From assembly GCA_033398695.1 (NCBI GenBank), contig CM065802.1, positions 208,277,096 to 208,341,095 on the forward strand: a DNA stretch of 64,000 bases, given 5' to 3'. Positions 46,719 to 57,599 of this stretch are shown piece after piece. How positions within the stretch are numbered: position 1 is the first letter of the stretch; each line of letters starts with the position of its first letter. Source of the stretch: Orobanche coerulescens (taxonomy: Eukaryota; Streptophyta; Magnoliopsida; Lamiales; Orobanchaceae). A model generated the notes under the pieces. It saw nothing but the letters and a program-made list of their open reading frames with translations. It did no database searches and had not been told where the DNA came from. A program made the position numbers and the translations under genes.

Positions 46719-48347
46719 TGTTGTTAATACTAGCAAGCGCATGATTCGTTCAATGCAGATATGCGGTGCAAGGTCGATTCCACAGGGAGGACTATGATGG
46801 TGAAGTTAAAATATTTCTATCGTATTAAACCAAATTATATTAAACTCTAACCTAGTCCTAAATAATTTGATATTGAAAATTGCGATAAATAATAATAATT
46901 TTTAACTGAATTTTATATAAATAGATTTTTAGATAATTTACTAGGGTTTAGAATCCACCAATGTCTATTTATTATTTATTTTATATATTAATTCTAAGAA
47001 ATTCAGGGAATAGATTCATAAATCAATCTCACTATTTCCCTGTAGATTTAACAATAAGTACAAAATTATAATCAAATATAGATTTTCATTCGCTCGAAAA
47101 GTGTAATTTCTAAGCATTATACGTATCCAATTTAATGAGAAAAAAGTAATCAAAGAAATTAACTAATATCAACAATCACAAAGCAATGAGGAATTTATAA
47201 CTATAAAAAATACATGATATAATTGATCAACTAATATTCTCCTATTGAAACGAAAATCATAATCGATAAAAATATTTGGTTGGAATTATTATATAAATAT
47301 TAATAATAATACAGACATGGTTTCATCATAACCCCACTAAAAGAAAATTACTCACTCATAATAACAACACAAATAAATATTTCATAATATTATTACTCAA
47401 ATATAATTTTATTACACAATATTTTTATTTCTCTCTCTTACAACATGTCTCTATTTTTTCTCCTTTTTTTTCTCTCAACACCCTCTCCTATTTATACTAC
47501 TATTTTAGAATTTTTTAATACTATTAAATAATAAATAAACTTACACTAAATAATAAATAAACCTATCACTAATTATTTTAAGACAACACTCATCAATAAT
47601 ACACATCCAACTAAATATGAAAAAATTACCCTACAATAATATCATCCGATCTGCCACGTCATCAGTTGACGTGGCATTTTTTCTGACGTGCGAGTGTGCC
47701 ACACGCGCTAAAATAGCGATTTTGGACTGTCGCGTGTGCAACTGGCCAAAATTGTCTAGCTGGCTCGGACGTATGTCAGGCGTGTGTTTTGTTGACGTTG
47801 CCACGTGGCATGTTCTGATTGGCTCAAGTATGCTGGCGTGGCGCCTGGCATGTGCTTTTGCTGACGTGTCAGCTGAGTAGGATGACATGCATGCATGCTG
47901 ACGTCATGGATGATCTCACTCTATAGTTGACTTAGTTTGTCGATTCCGGTTTTGACACGTGGCACGTTATCACTGGTCCGCGTGTTTAATTATCCTCCAA
48001 ATTTCGAACGACCATAACTTCTTCATACGAACTCGGATTTGGGTGAATTTTATTTCAAAACGATCATATCAACGAGGCGAATAGAATGAGACCACTCATG
48101 TCTATGTTTGAATTCTGGAAGAATATCAATATTAACGAATTGATATATATTGTACCGGATGGTTAACATGTAGATATAATTTATTTCTAATTAATTATCC
48201 AAAAATAACACAAAGTTATAGAAAATTCTAAAGAAGTGAAATAATAAAAAAATACAGTAAAAATTATAAATTATCACACAAATCATACAATTATATATAT
48301 ATATATATATAATATTAATAAAAATATTACTAAAAATATATCAAACA
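46719..48347 (-). repeat. E4 5' LTR
   Basis: 1629 bp, + strand TGTTGTTAATAC to ATATCAAACA. The TATA box CTATTTATA is at 47488-47496. Upstream of it on the coding strand are ACGT-core palindromes: a 10-bp inverted pair TGCCACGTCA/TGACGTGGCA at about 47652-47676, CCACGTGGC near 47800, and TGACGTCA near 47900. These look like bZIP sites. It holds about 185 bp (about 47690-47870) missing from the 3' LTR. Confidence 0.88.
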
Positions 48348-50060
48348 GTGATGCAACTACACCTGGTGGAGGTGTGGTTGAGGCTGTGGCTCCCTGCGAA
48401 GGAAGGGGTGGAAGCCACATAGTTCGACTAAATACTCACCCAAGTAAGAGGTAGAGTATGACACAAATTCACATGTTAACCATCAATGAACTCGTTTCAT
48501 GAGATCATGCTTGATTTTATTATGTCCATGAACCATGACGAGGAGGACGCCCTGAAGATATCATTCCGAAAATCAAGAATCTCGATGAAATTATGAGAGT
48601 GTGGCCTGATCAACCACACACTTTTATGACATGTCATGAATCATAAAGTACAATGATGTTAACCTCGCTCAGTTGGACGAAATCAACATAGAGGTGATTG
48701 GCCTATAAGAGAAACATTCCAGGTAGAACTAGATTCTGTGACAAAGAGACGGGTATATAGTGTAGGCAGTGCTAACCTAACCAAGTGTAAAGCCTGTAGG
48801 ACATAAACGAGTCTTTTTCGTAAAGCTTAATGAGAATAATAGTCCTAATGTACGAGGTTCATAAAGTAATGCTTCTCACAAAGCTCTGGAATTGGTAAAG
48901 AAGAAATGTCCTCCCATGTATACGTTCCGCTATTTGATTAGCGTAGTAATTTCTGAGGGACTGGAAATGCAGCTAAATGGATGTGGTTACCGCGTATCTC
49001 TATGGGGATCTAGATACGGAGATATATATGGAAGTGCACGATGGCATTTCTTTATCCAAATCAAGTGATTCATAAAACAGAGGGCGTTTGAATTTAGATT
49101 GAAACGCTCAACTTTACAGTTTTGAAGTAATCCCTAAAGGATGTGGTATAACCGTCTAAGTGACTACTTTATTGGGAAGGGCAATAAGAACAATGAACTG
49201 TGTCCCTGCGTCTTCAAAAAGAAGTTCCGGATTTGCGATCATCGCAAGTATGTCAATGACATGAACATAATCGGTCTTGATGAAATAAGAGATACCACCG
49301 GATACTGGAAATATGAGTTTTGAGATTAAAGATCTTTTGAAAATTCAGTTCTGTCGAGGCATTGACATAAACATCGAGTTGTGGAGATTCATTCCACCCA
49401 TCTACCTATGTCCAGAAGACTCTCAGGCACTTTAACATGGACAAGGTAAACCCGACTGCCACCCCATGATAGGTCGAACATTTGGATGCAAAGGAAAGAT
49501 CCATTCCGTCTAAAGAAAAGTGATGAAGAGCTTTGGGAGCTGAAATTCCCTACTTGAGTGAAATAGCGCATTATTGTACTTGGCTCAATGTACAAGACCT
49601 GATGTTACTCTTCAGTTAATTCGCTGACTAGATTTAGTTCAGTATCGATGCAACATCAATGGAATGGTATCAAGAACATCTTTTGATACTTAAAAGAAAC
49701 CATTGACTTGGGACTATTCTTCCCCTACAAGCAGGCAAAGGAAGTTGCTTACGAAAAGACAAATGCTAAAGTAAATACTGGTGCCAAAGCAACTACCACA
49801 AAGAATGTGCTGGTATAAATTGCTTATGTTTTGGAAATCGACTAAGCAAACCCCTTTTGGCAACCTCCTTCACGACATGATTATTGATTTGCATGAATCA
49901 GTCCATGAGTGTACATGATTAAGAACTATCATTCTACACTTGTGATGAACTAGCGGTTAAGTACTGTCACTGACGAACATACTTACATTTATGAACATAA
50001 TGTAACTTGTAAATCCTTTTGACTGATGGAATGATCATAACGGGTATAAGGGAACATACT
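48348..50060 (+). pseudogene. Ty1/Copia pol remnant: linker, reverse transcriptase, RNase H
   Basis: Continues the Copia element from 985. Seen in changing frames: ELDSVTKRRV (about 48725), TFRYLISVVISEGLEMQL (about 48917), RMWYNRLSDYFIGKGNKNN and CPCVFKKK (49138-49230), the catalytic box as YVNDMNIIG instead of YVDD (about 49249), KDPFRLKKSDEELWE (about 49492) and WNGIKNIF.YLKETIDLGLF (about 49658). Many stops and shifts; the RT active site has also lost one Asp. Confidence 0.88.
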
Positions 50061-50680
50061 CACATAAGTTGCACTCTTTTCCTTAGACCAAGGTTTATTT
50101 TTCCCACTGAGTTTTGTTACTTGGCAAGGTTTTTAACGAGGCAACGGTATAGAATGTAAGCATTAGGGGGAGCTATAGATTTTTTCAACTCTCGATATCA
50201 TGTAAAAATCACAAGGAAATGATGATTTATAAAGAAACTTAATCACATGTGTTGTACTCTTTTCTTTGGCCGAGGTTCATTTTCTCCCATTGGGTTCTGT
50301 TACTTGGCGAAGTTTTTAATGAGGCAACAATATACAAATCAGGGGGAGATGTAGACTTGAGGGGGAGTCTTACATCCACACTGTACGTTATACTCTTTTC
50401 CTTCCAAGGATCATTTTCCCCACAGGATTTTTATCATTTGAAAAGATTTTTAACGAGGTAACAAGATGTACGATTTTAGGGATCGATGGAATGGTCACCT
50501 TAGTAGCGCTATAATTAATGTAACGATCATATGAAAGGATAGATTTAAAGGACGAAGTCTAAACTTGATGTGTCTAGATGCTGTACTCTTTTCCTACGAT
50601 CAAGACATTTTTCACAGTAGATTTTTGCTTGACGAGGTTTTCACGAGGCACCATGACATGCGCTTGTAGACTAGGCACAA
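50061..50680 (+). repeat. Copia 3' non-coding region with repeated segment
   Basis: Four diverged copies of a unit with TACTCTTTTCCTT, a TTTTCCCA segment and GGTTTTTAACGAGGCAAC-like sequence, at about 50070, 50250, 50387 and 50583. Several purine tracts of AGGGGGAG type occur between them. I recall such repeats before the 3' LTR of this Copia group. Confidence 0.75.
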
Positions 50681-50685
50681 GGGGT

Positions 50686-52759
50686 TGTAACACCCCCAAG
50701 ATATTCAGGATATATTACAGCGCCATGGATCCCAACATGGGACCCACCAGGCTAGATGACCAAACACACTCATCGACTCGCGGATTCAACATAATAACAC
50801 CTCATCATAAAGACGCAAAACAATAATAATCCGCCCAGTTCAACCGATCAAACAACATCACAACCACCCGATGAAAGTATAATAGACGACATAGTTCAAT
50901 CCGAAACAATTAAAATCTCCTAAGTACTCGAGTACTTCTATTAGTTTACAAGTTGACAATCGCTCAAAAGACAGAAAACAGTAAAACACTACTCATGCAC
51001 AATCATCACGCACGGCCATCATCCTCGTACTGATCCAGCGCCCGCTCGTCCCGATAAACCTTACATGAAATTCATAAAACGAATTTCCCCAAATGGGTCC
51101 CCAAAAGGGGTTAGCAATTATGCTAGTACGAGTAGGCCAAATGAACAACTTACATCTTACACATATAGTCAAAGCATGCAATTCAGAAAACATCAGTTGA
51201 AACACACATTTCCGGAAACGCCATAATTCAAAACACATTTGTAAAAATGCACCACAATTAACCGTCGATCCACCCATCCGTGGACCCTTACCGAGACCCC
51301 TTCGTATCTAGCCCGTAGTGGTTAAAAGCAAAGCTGGTCGATCCACCCCTCCGTGGACCCCTACCGAGACCTCATCGGATCTAACCTATAGTGAGCATAC
51401 ACACACACACAATTTCTCATGCAAAACTTCCATGTTAAGAGTGTAAGTTCATTAAGGAATACTTGCCTCGATTAAATAACGATGAGAAACAGAAAAGATT
51501 ATGATCGCGGTTGCGAGAAACCAAACACCGAACCTAGATGATTCGTCAAACTTGATTACAATAACTCGACAAAGCAGTGGTAATGGAAAACACTCGGAAA
51601 CCCACCTACGATTCATGTAATTTCGTACGACAAAATCGACGAGGGCGGACAACAACCCCAAACCCTCTAGATTTCAAGAACACACTGTAAATCACCACAA
51701 TTTCGTAGGAACCACATGAATACTACTAAGATTAATCACAGACATCATGAATTAATCAACGATACGGAAAGAATCGGACGAAAACTCGAAAGCCCCCAAA
51801 TCTCCCCCAAAATAGGGTTCTAGGAGATTTACCTTGATTCAATCGGTAGAAGATGTTTAGATGATGATAACCTGGTGCTAGAGACTCAAAAACGTGGATG
51901 AATGATGATATTCGATCAACTCCAAGCTCCCAAAAGCTCTAAATCGCCTAACCCGCGGAGAAGAAGAGAAGAAATGAGAAATGAGGCTGCTCCGGTCAAC
52001 TCTCTGGTTTTTATAGCCAGAGGGTTATTAGCGTGCCCTAACCATCAAGGTTAGCGTGCGCTATCGGCCAAAAACCCAGTCCAGAACCTACCGTTCTGGA
52101 CCGTTAGCATGCGCTACCAGGAAATAACGTGCGCTAACCGCCATTCGATAGCGCGCGCTATCGGGCAATAGCGTGCGCTACATGGACACCAATCGAGTCC
52201 AGAAACATTCTGCCCAGTACTGGACTGCCGGATTAGCGCGCGTTACCGGCCACTCTGCGCGCGCTAAGCCCAAACGATAGCGTGCGCTAGAACAACATCT
52301 TAGCGTGCGCTAGAACAACTCTTCTAGAGAGCAGAGGGCAGAAGCAGACTACTGCCACTGCTGTGCCCGAGTCACAAGCGCACTACAAAACAAGCGTAGT
52401 GTACGCTACCAGGGATACTAGCGCGCACTAACTAACATCCATAGCATGCGCTAGGCAGCCGGGTGCAAAACGACTCAAACACCCGAAACACACGAAACTC
52501 GATTGAAACAATAAACGGAAGCTCACAACACGTATAATAACATACGATAGATTTACGGCAACCCCAAAATGGCAGTTCCAAACAACAATTTCGAGAATCG
52601 GAATAAATGGAGACGAAAAGGCCAACAAATGCGGAATTGAGTAAAATAAGTCCGAAAATAATTATTCCCAAAATACCCATACGGTTACACACGAGCCACC
52701 AAAACAAGAAAAACACAAAATCATGAAAGTGCCGGAAAAATAAAAATGCGGATATTACA
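50686..52759 (-). repeat. Element B 3' LTR
   Basis: 2074 bp, colinear with 57600-59649. Holds two copies of the GATCCACCC..CCGTGGACCC..ACCGAGACC module (51270-51390), the TATA box at 52008-52015 and a palindrome array. Confidence 0.92.
52008..52453 (-). promoter_or_regulatory. U3 palindrome array and TATA box, element B 3' LTR
   Basis: TAGCG..CGCTA sites include 52029, 52052, 52105, 52125, 52149, 52169 and several to 52442; steps 20-24 bp. The minus-strand TATAAAAACC box is at 52008-52015. Confidence 0.65.
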
Positions 52760-52799
52760 TTCTATCCCTCTAAAAATAAGTTTCGTCCCGAAACTTAAG
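52760..52799 (-). other. Element B polypurine tract and conserved hairpin
   Basis: On the minus strand a GTTTCGGGACGAAACTT hairpin, then AGAGGGATAGAA abutting the 3' LTR, as in A and C. Confidence 0.78.
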
Positions 52800-53349
52800 A
52801 AACGAACAACTCGGGGTACCTAGCATGCGTTTTATCCTCGGTTTCCCAAGTGGCCTTCTCGACACCATGCCTAGACCACTGCACCTTGACCAAGAGAATG
52901 GTTTTATGCCTCAGTCGCTTCTCATGGTGCTCCAAAATCTTCAAGGAACACTCCTCGGAAGTAATATCCTTAGCGATATCAATCTCACCATAGTCGATGA
53001 TGTGACTAGGATCCGGGACATATTTCCTCAATTGGGAAACATGGAAGACACTATGAACGTGACTCAAGGCCAGAGGCAACGCCAACCGGTATGCCAAATC
53101 GCCGACTCACTCGAGAATCTCAAAGGGCCCAATAAATCTCGGGCTCAACTTTCCCTTATTCCCGAAGCGGAAACTCCCCTCGTCGATGATACCTTTAGCA
53201 AAACGTAGTCTCCCACCTTGAATTCCAAAGGTCGACGACGTATGTCAGCATATAACTTCTGTCGGCTCTGAGCAGTCAACATCCTCTCCCGAATCAATTC
53301 CACCTTCCGCCTTGTCTCTGAAACGATATCCGGTTTGGTCCCGACCAAA
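52795..53349 (-). pseudogene. Element B integrase C-terminus and chromodomain-like tail
   Basis: Two frames: ERMLTAQSRQKLYADIRRRPL with FKVGDYVLLKV (53145-53348), then after a frame break AYRLALPLALSHVHSVFHVS, KILEHHEKRLRHKT, VKVQWSRHGVEKATWE and ARYPELF (52795-53097). Confidence 0.85.
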
Positions 53350-54279
53350 TCGGACGCCTTGTTCCAACAAATTGGCGATCGACATCACCGCCCATAAAGC
53401 GCCTCATACGGTGCCATTCAAATCGACGCGTGCCAACTATTGTTTTACGTAAACTCTATCAACGGTAAATGCTTTTCCCAGTCACTGCTCCAATCGAGAG
53501 CACAAGCACGCAACATATCCTCAAATGTCTGGATAGTGCGCTCCGACTGCCCATCCGACTGAGGGTGAAAAGAAGTGCTCAGACGCAAACGAGTACCTAA
53601 CGCCTTATGGACCGCCTGCCAAAAGTGCGATACAAAATAGCTATCCCAATCCGAAACAATAAACTTCGGAGTACCGTGAAGTCTCACAATTTGCGCAATA
53701 AACACCCGAGCCAACTTTTCCGGACCCCACATATCCTTGATGCCCAGAAAATGTGCCGACTTGGTTAAACGATCCACAATCACCCAAATCATTTTCATGC
53801 CCGATCTCGATCTCGGCAAAGTCGTGATGAAGTCCATCGAAATATCTTTCCATTTCCATTCCAGAATGGGAAGCGACTGCAATAACAAAGTCGGTCGCTG
53901 ATGCTCGATTTTGACCTGCTGATAGGTCAAACATCTCACTACAGACCGTGCGCCCTCCTCCTTCATATCATTCCACCAAAAATTCCTCCTTAGGTCCCTG
54001 CCTCAATTCCGAGTCGTCCGGTACACAAAGTCGACCCTGGAATCTCAACACACCATCTTCATGAATTACAAACCCAGGGGACTTTTCTTTAAGGATATTC
54101 TCCCGGATTTGAGTAATCATCGGATCCTCCAATTGCTTCAGTTTAATTTCATCGGCCAACGATGACGAAATCTCTAAAGCGCAAGGTTGTCTGACCGCTC
54201 TTGGCAATAAAATCTCAACATCCAAATCGATCAAAACCCACTGAAGCTCAGATTGATATGTAAGGATCTCAAGTGTCCA
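53350..54279 (-). pseudogene. Element B integrase with deletion in the zinc-binding domain
   Basis: The N-terminal frame runs to ELRQ and then, out of frame, resumes at DLRRNFWWNDMKEE. The histidine-bearing stretch present in A (HASPYSVHPGS) is deleted, and the CLTC pair reads CLTY. The core keeps the first Asp (ISMDFITTLP), the second Asp in FIVSDWDSYF and Glu in GQSERTIQTFE. A stop interrupts after LIEFT. Confidence 0.85.
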
Positions 54280-55537
54280 CAATGCAACTGGTTTCCGAAT
54301 CAAGGTGTTGGCCACGACGTTCGCCTTGCCCGGATGATAAAGGATTTCGAGGTCATAAACCTTAATCCACTCCAACTACCTCCTCTGCCTCATATTCAAC
54401 TCCCACTGAGTGAATATGTACTTCAGACTTTTATGATCGGTAAAAATCTGACATACGGAGCCAAACAGATAGTGGCGCCAAATCTTGAGTGCGAAAACAA
54501 CTGCCGCTAACTCCAAATCGTGAGTAGGGTAGTTGAGATCGTGCGGCCTCAACTGTCTCGACGCATACGTAATGGTCTTGTCGTGCTGCATCAAAACGCA
54601 CCCAAGGCCCTGACCCGAAGAATCGCTGTAAATGGAAAAACCCTCGTTGCCACACGACAACGCTAGAATCGGGGCTGAAGTCAAATGCCTCTTCAGCTCC
54701 TCAAACTCGCCTGTCTCTCATCATTCCAGACGAACCTCTCGGATTTCTGGAGTAACTGAGTAAATGGCCGAGCTAGTTTTGAGAACCTCTCGACGAACCT
54801 ACGGTAGTATCCAGCCAAACCCAAGAAACTACGGACCTCCTTCACATTCTGTGGTGCCTAGTCCAACACTGCCTCAACCTTCTGTGGATCCACGCGGAAC
54901 CCCTCGGCTGAAATCACGTGACCCAAAAACATCAATTCCTTCACCCAGAATTCACATTTCATGAACTTCACATAGAGTTGCTCGGTCCTCGAAATGTCTA
55001 ACACCACTCGCAGATGATGTGCGTGCTCCTTCTTGTTCCTCGAATAAATAAGGATATCGTCAATGAAGACGACGACACGCTTATCTAAATACTCGATAAA
55101 GACCTTGTTCATCAACTGCATGAACACTGTCGGCGCGTTAGTTAACCCGAAAGGCATAACTACAAACTCATAATGTCTGTATCTCGTCCGGAAGGCTGTT
55201 TTCGGAACATTGGACTCCTTCACCTGAAGCTGATTGTACCTCGATTTCAAGTAGATCTTCGAGAATACCGTAGCTCCCTGCAACTAATCAAACAAGTTAT
55301 CAATCCTCGACAAGGGATACTTGTTCTTGATGGTCACCTTGTTTAGATCGTGATAGTCGATACACAAACGCAGTGAACCATCCTTCTTCCGCACAAACAG
55401 AACCGATGCGCCCCAAGGCGAAGCGCTCGGTCAAATATACCCCGACTCAAGAAGCTCACTCAATTGCTTCTTCAACTCAGCCATCTCTAAAGGTGCCATG
55501 AGATACGGCGCCTTTGAAATTGGAGCCGCACCCGGCT
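54280..55537 (-). pseudogene. Element B reverse transcriptase and RNase H
   Basis: RT has [17 protein letters not shown] and FIDDILIYS; RNase H has [20 protein letters not shown] and FTDHKSLKY, but the last acidic site reads NVVANTLIRK where A has [10 protein letters not shown]. Stops lie before MQGATVF (about 55286), near 54857 and near 54375, with frame breaks between 54684 and 54857. Confidence 0.87.
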
Positions 55538-56149
55538 CTAATTTGATAGCAAACTCAACTCACGATTAGGTGGCAACCCCAGTAGCTCCTCAGGTAAGAC
55601 ATCAGGAAACTCACTAACGACTGGAATCGATGAAATCTCGACTCCACCGCTCTCCGCCTTCAAGGCGTAGCACCAATAACCAGTACACCCCTTCTGCAGG
55701 AGTATCATCACCTTCAAAGCGTTAATAATGAACTTTTGGTTTCCCCTCTTTCGCCCTGCGAAAGAGTGCTCAGTGCCATCCTCGGCTAACATGGTGATGA
55801 TTCTCGTGCGGTAGTTCATGATCGCACCATGCCTCTCGAGCCAATCATCCCCGAGAATCAAATCCTCACCCTAGATACCCACAATAATAAGATTAGAGAA
55901 TCAAGCCCTCTCGCAAATAATCACAGAAGAATCTCGGATCTACCGATCACCAACGATCCTATCACCGCTAGGAAGTTTAACGATGAAAGTCTCACAAGGC
56001 GACAAACAATCAAGACCCAAACGGCGCACACATTCCAGAGAGACGAACGAATGCGTAGCACCAGAATTGAAAAGCACACTGATAGAGTGAGAATGAATAT
56101 GAACGGTACCTATCGCCACAGTAGCTGTCGGATCATCGACCCTCCTCAT
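55538..56149 (-). pseudogene. Element B aspartic protease and RT N-terminus
   Basis: VLFNSGATHSF shows the catalytic Asp changed to Asn. MILGDDWLERHGAIMNYRTR and TEHSFAGRKRGNQKF follow after a frame break near 55870, and [17 protein letters not shown] leads into RT. Confidence 0.85.
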
Positions 56150-57361
56150 CTCATAAACACGCAGATGGGCGGATCCGACACTGGAAGCTCACCCTCTAGC
56201 GGGCTGACCCCGGCCTCTCCCTCGACTGGCACTCGGCGGAGGCTGAGAAGCAAACAATTCTTGATTCATACTTGGTTCCCTAGGCACTGGGAAGGAAGTC
56301 TGGGCACCAAGAGTTCTCTCTCTATCAGCATAGAAAGAAGCCTTGTGGCCCGGTTGGCCACACCGATTACACATCAGCAAAGGGCTCAAACAATTACGAC
56401 TGATGTGGCCCGGCTGGCCACAGTTAAAACACTTCACATCACGGGAAGGAGTATTGGCAGTCCCGCGGGAACCCCCACTAGAACGAGCTGGACCACCACC
56501 GGCGGAAAAATTAGCAGGCTGAGATTTTTGCTGACCTCCACCTTTGTGGCCCGAAAAGCTTCCGACAGACTTCTGCTTCTTGCTCTCACGAGCCGCCTCA
56601 CTGGCCGTCACAGACATATCATAAGCAAGGGCTCTACTCTGATAATCCTTCAAGGTGGTGCAGATGAGCCCAGACATGTAGTCACGAATTGACAGTTTCA
56701 TCTGCCTGGAGAAGTGGAAAATCTTGTCGCTCTCCTCTCTAACCTGGGCCTTCACGAATCCCAACTCCCAGTTGTAATCAGCAATGGCCTGAGAAACAGG
56801 GATATCCCGAGGCTGAGCATCAAAGAAGGTATGGACTCGAGCCTGTTTGACCGACCACGGGCAATATTCGGTCTCCATCAGGTCTTTGAACTCATCCCAT
56901 GAAGCAACGCGGTCCTTGGGCTCAACAACCTTCCACCAATCAGTAGCGTCCCCGGTGAGAAAGTATTGGGCAATAGGGACCCTGTGATATTCGGGACAAT
57001 TGGTGGCAATAAAGACTTTGGATATCTCCTTGATCCACCCCTCCCATCCAATCGGGTCTGAAGCTCCTGAAAACTGAGAAGGATGCATCTTGATGACATC
57101 CTGAAGCCAACGACCCGCTCTGCCCCGAGCAGCATGGGCCGGAGTTGGGTTCTGAACCGCCTGAGCTATCGCCGCCATTTGGTTCACCATTTATTGCATA
57201 ACAGTCGCAACACCAAGGTCGGTGCCATCTTGAGTAGAAGCATGGCTATGACGATCACCGGTACTGCCGGCTCCAGAAGAATGCGACGTGGCCGCCTCAC
57301 TGGCTGCCCCACATCCTCGGCCGCATCCACGACCACGACCACGACCTCTTTCAGCATCCAT
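56150..57361 (-). pseudogene. Element B gag
   Basis: Starts at 57361 with a Gly-Arg repeat (MDAERGRGRGRGCGRG). A TAA at about 57191 replaces a Gln codon. A long frame then follows: NQMAAIAQAVQN, WIKEISKVFIATNCPE, ATDWWKVVEPKD, YMSGLICTTLKDYQSRALAYD and two zinc knuckles (CFNCGQPGHISRNC intact; CNRCGQPGHKASFY with last Cys to Tyr). It ends in a Gly-Arg-Gly-Gln tail. Confidence 0.87.
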
Positions 57362-57582
57362 ACTGGTGTTAAAAGGTAGCAAAAGCAACTCTATGATAAG
57401 TAAGAGAGGAAAAATATCCACAGTTCAAGAATCCAAAGTACAATACAAGGAAACAAGGAACAGAGTAAGGAAAACTTACGGGCACTGGAAGTACCGGAAT
57501 AATGGCAGCGTGATGACGAAGTGCAAAACGAAACACAACTAGACCCGAATAACCGATAAGCCTATGTATCCATAAACCTAGT

Positions 57583-57594
57583 ACTCTGATGCCA
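57583..57594 (-). other. Element B primer-binding site (tRNA-Met type, decayed)
   Basis: TGGCATCAGAGT on the minus strand, five bases after the 5' LTR; matches TGGTATCAGAGC with two changes. Confidence 0.8.
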
Positions 57595-57599
57595 TTTTC

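Larger units (their letters stand above)
991..48347 (-). mobile_element. E4: Athila-like non-autonomous LTR retrotransposon carrying a LOG fragment (span includes nested insertions)
   Basis: Two LTRs of one family bound this span. On the minus strand the 5' LTR is 46719-48347, followed by a degenerate tRNA-Asp-type primer site. The 3' LTR is 991-1065 plus 14668-16073, preceded by a polypurine tract. The flanking TSD GTGAT is perfect. Without nested elements the interior is only about 2.9 kb: leader 46004-46718, LOG fragment 27395-27259 plus 18153-17816, and a non-coding 3' region 17815-16074. No gag, protease or RT is visible, though D is truncated on its right and may have removed some. Athila-like affinity is inferred from the primer site and PPT style. 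Confidence 0.8.

Noticed and set aside
55829..56692. 287-codon + strand frame
   Set aside because: Antisense of element B gag and protease; the minus strand carries clear domain motifs.
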